From the NCBI GenBank assembly GCA_002435745.1, contig DIWT01000013.1:54580-89423 (forward strand): DNA of 34,844 nt. Direction: 5' to 3'. This document shows positions 27,262-34,510 of this stretch, piece after piece. This DNA is from a bacterium UBP15_UBA6099 (lineage in GTDB: Bacteria; UBP15; UBA6099). Every line of letters begins with the position of its first letter. Within the stretch, counting starts at the first letter, position 1. Both the position numbers and the translations under genes were made by a program. The notes beneath the pieces were generated by a model. It saw only the letters and a list, made by a program, of their open reading frames with translations. It was not told the origin of the DNA and did no database searches.

Positions 27262-28044
27262 ATGAGTAGCGCCAGAATCGTCTTTCTCACCAACGCCGAC
27301 TCAAGAAACAAGGATATCCATCTGTCGCGCTTGATTAAGGACGGCCATGTCGTCGCCGGAGTCGTGTCTTCCTCGAAAGGCTCGGTGAAACTGGGCGACC
27401 CTCTCGCGCTCGTCGCCAAGTACGGCGCGCGCTTCATCTTCCGAAAGATAGCCGCAAAAACAAAATCGAAACTCGTAAGGCCTGAACTTAAAAAATATCT
27501 TTCCAGAGCCGGCATACCGCATTATGTCGTGGATGACATTAATGGCGACGCGTCATCCGATCTGATAAGGTCGCTCGCTCCGGACATCCTGATAACTAGC
27601 ACGTTCAGCCAGATACTCGCAGAGAAAACAATCGCCATACCGCGACTCGGCGCGTTCAACCTGCATTCGAGTCTTCTGCCGAAATACAGAGGGCCGGCCC
27701 CGGTGTTCTGGGCGCTGTATCACAACGAGAAGGAAACGGGAGTGACCGCCCACCTGCTCGACAGGGGGATAGACACAGGGGGGATAATCGTTCAGAAAAA
27801 AGTCGCTATCGAGGATTGGGACGACATCGCGAGCATGGAAAAGAAGCTCGCGCCCGCCGGGGCGGAAGCGGCGGCGGAGGCGGCGGCGCTAATAGCCGCA
27901 GGCCGCGCAAAACCTGTCCCGCAGCAGGACGAAGGGCCGTACTTCCGAAGGCCGGATAAGGACGACTGGCGGCAGTTTCGAGAGATGTCGAGCCGCAGGA
28001 CGGGAAGGCGCGGCGGCGCTCCGAACGGAGACTCCGGATCATGA
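27262..28044 (+). CDS. Formyltransferase-fold protein (possible sugar N-formyltransferase)
   Basis: This 260-residue protein carries the formyltransferase catalytic set: Asn133 and His135 in FNLHSSLLPKYRG and Asp171 in LDRGIDTGG. The Asn-to-Asp spacing of 38 equals that of methionyl-tRNA formyltransferase (N108, D146). It lacks room for the C-terminal tRNA-binding domain of that enzyme (about 315 residues). Its operon partner is a GT4 glycosyltransferase, with an ATGA overlap, so N-formylation of an amino sugar is more likely than initiator-tRNA formylation. That is an inference. The expected cofactor is 10-formyltetrahydrofolate. The C-terminal tail is Arg- and Gly-rich. Confidence 0.8.
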   Translation: MSSARIVFLTNADSRNKDIHLSRLIKDGHVVAGVVSSSKGSVKLGDPLALVAKYGARFIFRKIAAKTKSKLVRPELKKYLSRAGIPHYVVDDINGDASSDLIRSLAPDILITSTFSQILAEKTIAIPRLGAFNLHSSLLPKYRGPAPVFWALYHNEKETGVTAHLLDRGIDTGGIIVQKKVAIEDWDDIASMEKKLAPAGAEAAAEAAALIAAGRAKPVPQQDEGPYFRRPDKDDWRQFREMSSRRTGRRGGAPNGDSGS

Positions 28045-29189
28045 GGCTGGGCATCGACTGCCGCGAATTCGAGGGCGGCGGCGCCACAGGCATGGCGCGC
28101 ATCCTTAAGGGCCTCATCGGCTGGATTTCATCCGAACGACCCGACATCTCTCTTGTCCTTTACGCGCGACGGAAACCGGCGGACGGTTTTCTCCCGCCGG
28201 GCGCGCAGACTCGCATTTTGCCGGACAGCCCCACTGTCCTCTGGGACCAACTCCTGCTTCCGCGCGCTCTGCGCCGCGACAATATCGACGTTTACTACTC
28301 CATTTATCATAAATGTCCGCTAACCGCTCCTTGTCCCACGATCATCACCGTTCACGATCTCATCCCTATCAAAATGCCTGAAAAAGGCGCGGCGGCGGCG
28401 GCGAAAAAAATCTACCTCTCCAACATGCTCCCGGCGTACGCCGCAAAAGCCTCCCGCGTTGCCACTGATTCGGAGTTCTCGAAAAAGGAGATCGCCCGCG
28501 CCGGAGTAGACGAAGCGAAGATTCAGGTGATTTATCCCGGACTCCGAGAAGGCTCCGGGCCGGAGAAAGACCCCGCCAAGATAGCGGCGGCGGCGGCAAA
28601 ATTTGGCCTGACTCCGGGCGGATACATCTTCTATCTGGGACATCTCAGGGCGTCGAAGAACGTCGGCGCGCTCGTCAGGGCGTTTGCCGCGCTGCCGCTT
28701 GAGTTGCGTAATAGACACAAGCTGGCGGTGGCTGGCGCGAAGTCCGGCGAGTTCGAGCGGCTTTCAGAGATCTCGCGCGAGCTTTGCTGCTCGCCGGATG
28801 TCGTTTTCGTCGGATACGTCGGCGACGCGGAAGCGGCGGCCCTCGCCGCCGGATGCTCCGTCTTCGTCTATCCCTCTAAATACGAGGGCTTCGGCTATCC
28901 GCCTCTCGAAGCTATGGCTATGGGAGCGCCTGTCGTCTGCTCGAACGCCGCTTCGCTGCCGGAGGTCGTCGGCGACGCCGCGATTGTCGTCGCCCCTGAG
29001 CCGCAAGCCATCGCGGGCGGCATTGCCAGAGCGCTTGCCGAGCCGGGCCTGCGGGAATCTCTCATCGAAAAAGGAGCGCGTCGGGCGCGCCTTTTCACCA
29101 TCGAAAAAATGGCTTCAGAATACGCGGACATGTTCGAACGGGTCGCTGCGGAACGCCACGCTCGCTCAACCGGAAGGCGGAGGATATGA
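28041..29189 (+). CDS. GT4-family glycosyltransferase
   Basis: This 382-residue GT-B enzyme opens with LGIDCREFEGGGATGMARIL, a pattern frequent in mannosyl- and similar GT4 transferases. It also has VHDLIPI, SEFSKKEI, FYLGHLRASKN and the donor-site motif PSKYEGFGYPPLEAM with the ExxxxxxxE pair. It probably acts at the inner face of the cytoplasmic membrane in building a surface glycan. The ATG overlaps the stop codon of the formyltransferase gene by four bases and its own stop overlaps the amidohydrolase start by four bases, so all three are translationally coupled. Donor sugar unknown. Confidence 0.9.
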   Translation: MRLGIDCREFEGGGATGMARILKGLIGWISSERPDISLVLYARRKPADGFLPPGAQTRILPDSPTVLWDQLLLPRALRRDNIDVYYSIYHKCPLTAPCPTIITVHDLIPIKMPEKGAAAAAKKIYLSNMLPAYAAKASRVATDSEFSKKEIARAGVDEAKIQVIYPGLREGSGPEKDPAKIAAAAAKFGLTPGGYIFYLGHLRASKNVGALVRAFAALPLELRNRHKLAVAGAKSGEFERLSEISRELCCSPDVVFVGYVGDAEAAALAAGCSVFVYPSKYEGFGYPPLEAMAMGAPVVCSNAASLPEVVGDAAIVVAPEPQAIAGGIARALAEPGLRESLIEKGARRARLFTIEKMASEYADMFERVAAERHARSTGRRRI

Positions 29190-30034
29190 ACGGAACGGAA
29201 TCTACATCGAGTCTCTTTCCCGGCGGATTCGTGGACGCGCACGCGCATTTCTTTCCGCCTCGCATGTTCAGCGCGGTGTGGGACTTTTTCGAGACTCACA
29301 ACTGGCGGATAAACTACAAGGGCGACCCCGATTTTCTGGCGGACGTTCTTCGCGGGTTCGGCGCGTCTCATTTCACCGTTCTCAACTATCCGCACAAACC
29401 CGGCGTCAGGGACGGCCTCGCCGAATGGACCCGCGATTTTGCCGCGCGGCAACAAGGCTCCATCCCTTTCGGCTCTCTTCTGCCCGGCGAGCCGGGAAAC
29501 CTCGAAGCGGCCGCGCGCTGGTTCTGCGACTGGGGATTCCGGGGTCTCAAGATGCAGCCTCTCGTCTCCTGCCGCCCGATAAATCAGCCTGATATGTATC
29601 CCGTTTTCGAACTTATGGCCGAACGCGGCAAATGGTTCGTCGTCCACGCCGGAACCGCCCCTTATCCCAACGAGTTCACCAGCCTTGACGACCTCGAGGC
29701 TCTTCTTTACGATATCCCTGAACTGAAAACAATCCTCTGCCACATGGGCGGGTTCGACTTCGAAAAAGCTCTCGCCATGATGGAAAAATTCCCGAACCTG
29801 CATCTGGACACGGCGATGATTTTCGTAGACGCAAAAGTCTTCGACTCCGCGTTCGCCCTCCCCGACGAAAGGCTGCTGCCTTTCGCCGACCGCATTGTTT
29901 TCGGAAGCGATTTTCCAAACATCCCCTACGACTTCTCAGAAGCGGCGGACGGACTGAAACGCAGGGGCTTCGACGACGCCTTCCTTCGCGGCGTCTTCAG
30001 GGAAAACGCGCGCCGCATGTTCGATCTGGATTAG
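29186..30034 (+). CDS. Amidohydrolase-2 family TIM-barrel hydrolase
   Basis: This 282-residue protein shows the metal-site residues of the amidohydrolase superfamily: VDAHAHF (His19, His21), LKMQP (Lys122), VVHAG (His154), CHMGG (His186) and FGSDFP (Asp242). The order HxH, H, H, D suits PF04909-type enzymes such as ACMSD-like decarboxylases and metal-dependent hydrolases. Its substrate is not evident. Being the third gene of the formyltransferase-GT4 operon suggests deacylation, deformylation or another modification of a glycan intermediate, but no direct evidence exists. An ATGA overlap couples it to the GT4 gene. Confidence 0.85.
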   Translation: MNGTESTSSLFPGGFVDAHAHFFPPRMFSAVWDFFETHNWRINYKGDPDFLADVLRGFGASHFTVLNYPHKPGVRDGLAEWTRDFAARQQGSIPFGSLLPGEPGNLEAAARWFCDWGFRGLKMQPLVSCRPINQPDMYPVFELMAERGKWFVVHAGTAPYPNEFTSLDDLEALLYDIPELKTILCHMGGFDFEKALAMMEKFPNLHLDTAMIFVDAKVFDSAFALPDERLLPFADRIVFGSDFPNIPYDFSEAADGLKRRGFDDAFLRGVFRENARRMFDLD

Positions 30035-30062
30035 CGCAAAACGCTGAACGCATGGTTGAGGT

Positions 30063-30262
30063 TAAGGGAAAACTTTTGAAAAAGGTTTCCTTAATATTTC
30101 TTCAAAACTTCCCATGCCGGCGCCTAATGCGGAGCTTCGCTTCCGCCTTCGGCGCGTGTCATGTGAAAAGACATTAACCCGCTTTTTTCAACATTGCGAG
30201 TCAAGCCCGAATCATCATTAGGATTCGAGTTCAAAGAGAAGCTCATTCATAAGTTTCTCTTT
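30063..30262. repeat. Cluster of palindromic modules between convergent operons
   Basis: Four inverted structures follow one another. They are an AAGGGAAAAC...GGTTTCCTT palindrome (30063-30092) with a trailing TTCAAAACTT; a nested GCGCC...GGCGC hairpin with inner GCGGAGC/GCTTCCGC (30119-30155) followed by TCATGTGAAAAGACATT (30159-30175); CGAATC/GATTCG (30208-30227); and AAAGAGAA/TTCTCTTT (30233-30262). Similar modules occur in the same order near the end of the window. Confidence 0.7.
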
Positions 30263-30268
30263 AATTCT
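30233..30268. terminator. Likely bidirectional terminator
   Basis: The AAAGAGAA/TTCTCTTT stem (8 bp, 14-base loop) is followed by an AT-rich AATTCTTT on the plus strand and lies between the ends of the amidohydrolase gene and the receiver gene. It may end both operons. Confidence 0.45.
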
Positions 30269-30304
30269 TTAAAAGCGGATGAAAATGCGCGCGTTGTCGA
30301 GAGG

Positions 30305-30724
30305 TCAGACCTGTCGTTGGTCTTCTTCGAACTGCATGGTTGAAATCTGGCGCTGCCGCAGAACGGATTTAAGGCAGTCCTTGACTTCTTCGAGGTCGCA
30401 TGGTTTTCCGATATAGCGCTGGGCGCCCGCCACATAGCTCGAAAGCTTGTCGGTCAGGCCGGATTTGCAGGACAGCATGACCACCACGCTTTTCCGCGTG
30501 CGGACATCCTTTTTGATGTCGCGGCAGATGTCGAAACCGTTGCGGTTGGGCATCATGATGTCAAGAAGCACGATGTCCGGGTTTTCAGCCAAGGTTTTGT
30601 CAAAGACCTCGCCCCCGTCCGAAACCTCCACCACATGGAAGCCCTGATCGCTCAGAAAATCTTTCAGCAGAATTCTAAAATCATCGTCATCGTCGGCAAT
30701 AAGAATCTTGTTTGCGGGTTGCAT
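30305..30724 (-). CDS. Single-domain response regulator
   Basis: This 139-residue protein is a receiver domain with no output domain. The acidic pocket is Asp11-Asp14, the phospho-acceptor is Asp55 in VLLDIMMP, the switch Ser is Ser85 in VVMLSCKS and the conserved Lys is Lys107 in IGKPCD. The C-terminal tail is Gln/Glu-rich (RQRQISTMQFEEDQRQV). CheY- or DivK-like proteins act by binding partners when phosphorylated. It ends a minus-strand operon with an ANTAR regulator and an unknown protein; the gap to the latter is 24 bases. No histidine kinase is in the window. Confidence 0.92.
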   Translation of the reverse strand: MQPANKILIADDDDDFRILLKDFLSDQGFHVVEVSDGGEVFDKTLAENPDIVLLDIMMPNRNGFDICRDIKKDVRTRKSVVVMLSCKSGLTDKLSSYVAGAQRYIGKPCDLEEVKDCLKSVLRQRQISTMQFEEDQRQV

Positions 30725-30748
30725 AATTACCTCCCCGTGCCGGACGCG

Positions 30749-31066
30749 CTAGAACCGGATGTCCGCAGGCGAGGGCGGAGCCTCGGGATCCTGCTCCGGT
30801 ATCGGCACGACCAGAAATTCGGACTTCTTTCTGTCGTCCAGAGGAACCATCACGAAATCCATGGACAGGCCCATAGAAGAGGCAAACTCGCTGGGGGCGT
30901 TCCTGACATACAGCACGCCGCCCACATCGTCCCGCGCGTTGTCGACCACTGATATGTCAAGGTCGGGAAACGACGCCCGGATGACACGCTTGATTGGTTC
31001 GAGCCTGAAGTCCATCTTCATTCCGTCTTCGGTTCCTTTCGGCGTATCGCTGGTTTTGTTTCTCAT
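30749..31066 (-). CDS. Uncharacterised 105-residue protein in a regulator operon
   Basis: I recognise no family. The sequence is 105 residues from the ATG at 31066, or 90 from an in-frame ATG at 31021 that follows a more plausible AAGGAA. It reads as an alternation of charged and hydrophobic stretches (LDISVVDNARDD, VLYVRNAP, SMDFVMVPLDD, EFLVVPIPEQ), consistent with a small alpha/beta domain, and ends with a Pro-rich tail. There is no signal peptide or membrane segment. It lies between an ANTAR response regulator (31 bases upstream) and a single-domain receiver (24 bases downstream), so a role in their signalling is likely but unproven. Confidence 0.65.
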   Translation of the reverse strand: MRNKTSDTPKGTEDGMKMDFRLEPIKRVIRASFPDLDISVVDNARDDVGGVLYVRNAPSEFASSMGLSMDFVMVPLDDRKKSEFLVVPIPEQDPEAPPSPADIRF

Positions 31067-31097
31067 GGCGCCACCCGCTCCGGCCGTCCGGCCGCGC

Positions 31098-31682
31098 TCA
31101 TCCTTCCGCCAGTTCTTTTGCCACGTCCGCCAAAGGCCTGTTGGTTTCCCTGCATCTTTTTCTTATCTCCTCCATCGCCCTTTCCCGCGTAATTCCCTTT
31201 GTGTCCATCAGCCTGCCCGCCGCGCTGTTGATCGCGCTTTCGTTCTCCACCGACTCCCGCATGCTCTCCATCATCGCTTTCAGCGCGGACATCTCCCTGA
31301 AGTGGTTCAGCGTCATCACTATCGACGGAACCATCTTCTCGATGCTTGAGGTCTTGACGAGGTAGGTGAACACCCCGGTGTCCCGCGCTCCGGGCGCGTA
31401 CTCCGGATGCGCCGACAGAAACATTACGGGACGAGGCTCTGTCCTGTTGATGATTCTGGCGACTTCTATCCCGTCCATCCCCTCCATCCTGATGTCCAGC
31501 ATCACAAGCCCGGGGTCGCGCTCCTTTATCATGTCAAGCGCGTCCAGCCCGTTGTGCGCCACTCCGACAACCTTCATCCCGATGTGTTCGAGCTGATTGC
31601 GCATCATCTCGGTGAAATCCACATCGTCGTCCACAACGAGCACAGTAGTGCCCTGAAGCTCGCTAATCACTTGTCTGTTCAT
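31098..31682 (-). CDS. Response regulator with ANTAR RNA-binding output domain
   Basis: This 194-residue protein has a receiver (about 11-125) with acidic Asp18-Asp20, phospho-acceptor Asp63 in VMLDIRM, Ser90 in FLSAHPE and Lys110. A short helical linker leads to an ANTAR domain at about 135-190 (INSAAGRLMDTKGITRERAMEEIRKRC). ANTAR proteins bind paired RNA hairpins and stop transcription termination, so this regulator probably acts on mRNA leaders rather than on DNA. It is the first gene of the operon; the likely targets are not visible. The start at 31682 has a modest GGAAAG just upstream. Confidence 0.92.
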   Translation of the reverse strand: MNRQVISELQGTTVLVVDDDVDFTEMMRNQLEHIGMKVVGVAHNGLDALDMIKERDPGLVMLDIRMEGMDGIEVARIINRTEPRPVMFLSAHPEYAPGARDTGVFTYLVKTSSIEKMVPSIVMTLNHFREMSALKAMMESMRESVENESAINSAAGRLMDTKGITRERAMEEIRKRCRETNRPLADVAKELAEG

Positions 31683-31910
31683 TGCTTTCCGGCCTTAGAG
31701 GCAATATAAAAGAGCGGTTTCTCCCTCTCCGTATGTCAGCCCCTGTGGTTAAGTCTTTATTTGTCGATGAAACGGCAGAAAACTCGCCGATTCTAGATAA
31801 ATTCTATGCTTCCGAAAAAACCCGCGCAAGGAAATATTTAAATGTTGTTAAGTGGTTTTTAACTTTGTGAAATTTTTAACAAGCCCTCTGAAACACCCCG
31901 CCGCCATCCG

Positions 31911-33389
31911 TCACGGAACCCGCTTGCGCGACAGGAAAAACCAAATATTGTACATAAAGAAAGGGTCTTTTATCTTTATTGCGTTGATGAACAGCAGAAT
32001 GTTGTGAGCGGCGAACGATGCCGGGACAAGCCTCCGCAACGGGCTGTCGAGAAACCGCGCCGCCATCCGCTTGGGCAGTATGGAGGCGAGAGCCATGACG
32101 GCGGGCATCCTCTTCATTGCGGGTGTCAAGCCGCCCGCGCCGCCCCCGCTGTATCTGTGTCCCGCGCCGCCGGATTCTATTCTTTCTCTGTCCTTTTCAG
32201 TTATCGCGCCCGTTTCGAGCGCCGTCTTCATGATTCGCGTGCCCGGATAGTATGTCAGCCAGAACGTGAGAAGCCTGTCCGGTCTCATTTCGTTATAGAA
32301 CCGGGCGGCGTCCATCAGTTTTTCCTCCGTGTCTCCGGGGATGCCCGCTATGTGGTCTACGGACACCGTTATGCCTCGCTCCTTGAGCAGGGCTACCGCG
32401 CGCCTCGCTTGGTCGTTGGTGTATTTTCTGTTGAGGATTTCCCTCCTCTGCGCTTCGTCGGCGGACTGCACGCCGATGGTGACGAACGAGCACCCGCCCT
32501 CTTTTATCAGGTCGGCTGTCCCGGCGTCGAGCGCGGCGGGATGCGTGTAGCAGAAGTACGGCAGCGCGACGTCCCGCCTGTATCCCTCGGTGAACCGTTC
32601 GAGCCACTTGCGGTTGAGCGTAAACACGTCGTCCCTGAAGACGACCATGCGGAGTCGCCAGCGAGCTTTCGCCTCGCGCAACTCTTGCAGGGTATTTTCC
32701 GGAGACCTTCGGCGCACGGGGTTGGAGCCGGGCGCGCAGTGCGCCTCTAGGCTTTTATAGCAATACGAGCAGTTGTACGGGCATCCCCGCGCGGACATTA
32801 TCATGTAGTGGCTCTGGAGCGAAGGGACGCGCTCGTAGAACAAGTCCTTTGCGGGAAACGGCAGGGAATCCAAATCGGAGACAAGACGCGGCGGGCCGCC
32901 GGTTACGATCCCGCCGCCCGGAAGTTTTTCCCACACGCCCGGCGGAGGATCGTCGGCGTCGCGCGGGCCTTCCCCCGCCCGCTCCAGCATGCGGACGAAT
33001 GTCGCGTCCGCCTCGCCGACCGCTATCGCGTCCGCCACGGACTCGGCGGCGGCCCTCTCTGGAACCGCCGTCGGGTGCGGCCCGCCCAGAAATATCTTCG
33101 TCGAGGGCGAAGCCGCCTTCACGTCGCCCGCCGTCGCCAGCGCCCACGCGTAGTTTCCGGACAGACATGAAAACGCCGCCGCGTCCGGTTTTTCCGACGC
33201 CGCGCGCTCGGCGATTTTTTTCCTCAAGTCCAGCCGCCGGGCCAGCGTCGGGATGTCCCACATTAGCTGGCCGCCGAACACCGCCGGATCGAACGCCAGA
33301 GAAACCTCGTGGCCGGCGGCCCTCGCCTCTGCCGCCAGATATTCAACGCCGAGGTTCTCGGCTCCCATGCACACGAACATCGCTTTCAT
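31911..33389 (-). CDS. B12-binding-domain radical SAM protein
   Basis: From the ATG at 33389 this is 492 residues. The N-terminal part (about 1-140) has a Rossmann-like cobalamin-binding layout (GGPHPTAVPE), but I do not see the DxHxxG cobalt-ligand motif, so base-off His ligation is not supported. The radical SAM core follows with CPYNCSYCY (Cys203, Cys207, Cys210). Such proteins perform methylations, ring formations or other radical chemistry; the reaction here is unknown. The upstream ATG at 33428 has no ribosome site. A TATAAT box ends 8 bases before 33389, so the message may be leaderless. Confidence 0.88.
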   Translation of the reverse strand: MKAMFVCMGAENLGVEYLAAEARAAGHEVSLAFDPAVFGGQLMWDIPTLARRLDLRKKIAERAASEKPDAAAFSCLSGNYAWALATAGDVKAASPSTKIFLGGPHPTAVPERAAAESVADAIAVGEADATFVRMLERAGEGPRDADDPPPGVWEKLPGGGIVTGGPPRLVSDLDSLPFPAKDLFYERVPSLQSHYMIMSARGCPYNCSYCYKSLEAHCAPGSNPVRRRSPENTLQELREAKARWRLRMVVFRDDVFTLNRKWLERFTEGYRRDVALPYFCYTHPAALDAGTADLIKEGGCSFVTIGVQSADEAQRREILNRKYTNDQARRAVALLKERGITVSVDHIAGIPGDTEEKLMDAARFYNEMRPDRLLTFWLTYYPGTRIMKTALETGAITEKDRERIESGGAGHRYSGGGAGGLTPAMKRMPAVMALASILPKRMAARFLDSPLRRLVPASFAAHNILLFINAIKIKDPFFMYNIWFFLSRKRVP

Positions 33390-33700
33390 GCCGCCTATTA
33401 TAACAGCAGCGGACGGCAACTTCGCCATGTGAACAAATGTTTAAGGAAAGGTTGTTTATTGCAATCGCGATTGGTGTAAAATTTCTTCGCGCAAGACCGG
33501 ATTCGAGCAATTTGCTTCGCGATATCATTCGTATTCGGGGAATTCATCTCCGGCAATTTTATACATGCTATTAGATGATTCTACCCACTACCAAGTGTGC
33601 CATGCGCAAAACTTTTTCTTTTGCGCATGATGCTTTTCACCAAATAGTAAATGGGAGCTTTCATTTAGTTCTTCGTATAGAAAAGCCGATAAGAGGAATG
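33390..33700. other. Gene-free region with hairpin repeat
   Basis: This 311-base gap lies between two divergent genes. It holds a minus-strand TATAAT (33397-33402), a perfect CAATCGCGATTG palindrome (33462-33473) that could be an operator, an AT-rich stretch, and the third copy of the 104-bp hairpin repeat (33576-33679). The frame of the following gene stays open through the repeat, but I judge that the coding start is after it. Confidence 0.6.
33576..33679 (+). repeat. 104-bp dispersed repeat, copy 3
   Basis: This copy matches 16985-17088 base for base in length. Its hairpin is the best of the three: CATGCGCAAAA (33601-33611) and TTTTGCGCATG (33619-33629), an 11-bp perfect stem with a 7-base loop. 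It ends with the same GGGAGCTTTCATTTAGTTCT tail, 22 bases before the start codon I assign to the hydrolase gene. Confidence 0.85.
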
Positions 33701-34510
33701 ATGAAAAAAGAACCGGCGTATGACAGAATGCTTGAAAACGTATATCGAGTCGCTGATTCGGAACTGACGCACCATTACGACAGTTCGGCGTATCTGGTGA
33801 TGGGCGACGCTCCGGCGCTTGTCGACTGCGGCAGCGGCAAAGCGCACAATAAGCTGCTCGGCGTCCTCGCCTCGCTCGGCGCGAGACCGGAGAACATCGC
33901 CGTCGTGCTCGGCACGCACTGCCACTACGACCATATTGCCGGAATCGAACGCCTCCGCAAGGAGAATCCCGCTCTGCCGCTCGCGTTGCACGAGGCTGAC
34001 GCGGCTCCTGTTGAAACAGCCGACAGCGAACGCACCTGCGCTGGCTGGTTTTTCGGCGAGAGTATTTCTCCGCAGCGCGTCGATATCCTGATGACCTCGC
34101 GGCAAAGTCTCGACATAGCCGGTTTGACCTTCGAATGCATTCATACCCCCGGCCATACTCCCGGCTCAGTCTGCGTCCGGGTCGAGGTCTCAGGTAGAAC
34201 CTTGCTTTTCACGGGCGACTGCCTTGTGCCCGGCAGTCCTCGCATTATGAGCGACTACGACGAATGGCGCGGCTCTCTCGAAACGCTCGCGGACATCGAC
34301 TTCGACATTTTGTTGCCCGGCCATAAGCGCCTTTGGATGGGAGACCCGTTCCTCGCCTGTCTAATGCAGCCGTTGTCGAAACCCTTGGGCCGGAAAGCGT
34401 TCAAGCTGCTGCAAAAAAACCTGCGCCACGCACACTGGCGCAACGCGTCTGCCGTTTACAGCCACATAATGCCTGTCGCCGCAAAGCTCGGAGGATATCT
34501 CAGCCGATGA
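33701..34510 (+). CDS. Metallo-beta-lactamase-fold hydrolase
   Basis: This 269-residue protein has the full metal site: THCHYDH (His73, His75, Asp77, His78), His152 in HTPGHTPGS, Asp173 in FTGDCLVPG and His208 in LLPGHKR. The residues after 210 form a C-terminal extension with LMQPLSKPLGRKAF. It is longer than the YcbL-like paralogue at 7150-7752 and not closely similar outside the motifs. The start is uncertain: ATG at 33701 has GAGG four bases upstream, ATG at 33698 only one; a frame open to 33575 passes through the intergenic repeat. Substrate unknown. Confidence 0.85.
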   Translation: MKKEPAYDRMLENVYRVADSELTHHYDSSAYLVMGDAPALVDCGSGKAHNKLLGVLASLGARPENIAVVLGTHCHYDHIAGIERLRKENPALPLALHEADAAPVETADSERTCAGWFFGESISPQRVDILMTSRQSLDIAGLTFECIHTPGHTPGSVCVRVEVSGRTLLFTGDCLVPGSPRIMSDYDEWRGSLETLADIDFDILLPGHKRLWMGDPFLACLMQPLSKPLGRKAFKLLQKNLRHAHWRNASAVYSHIMPVAAKLGGYLSR

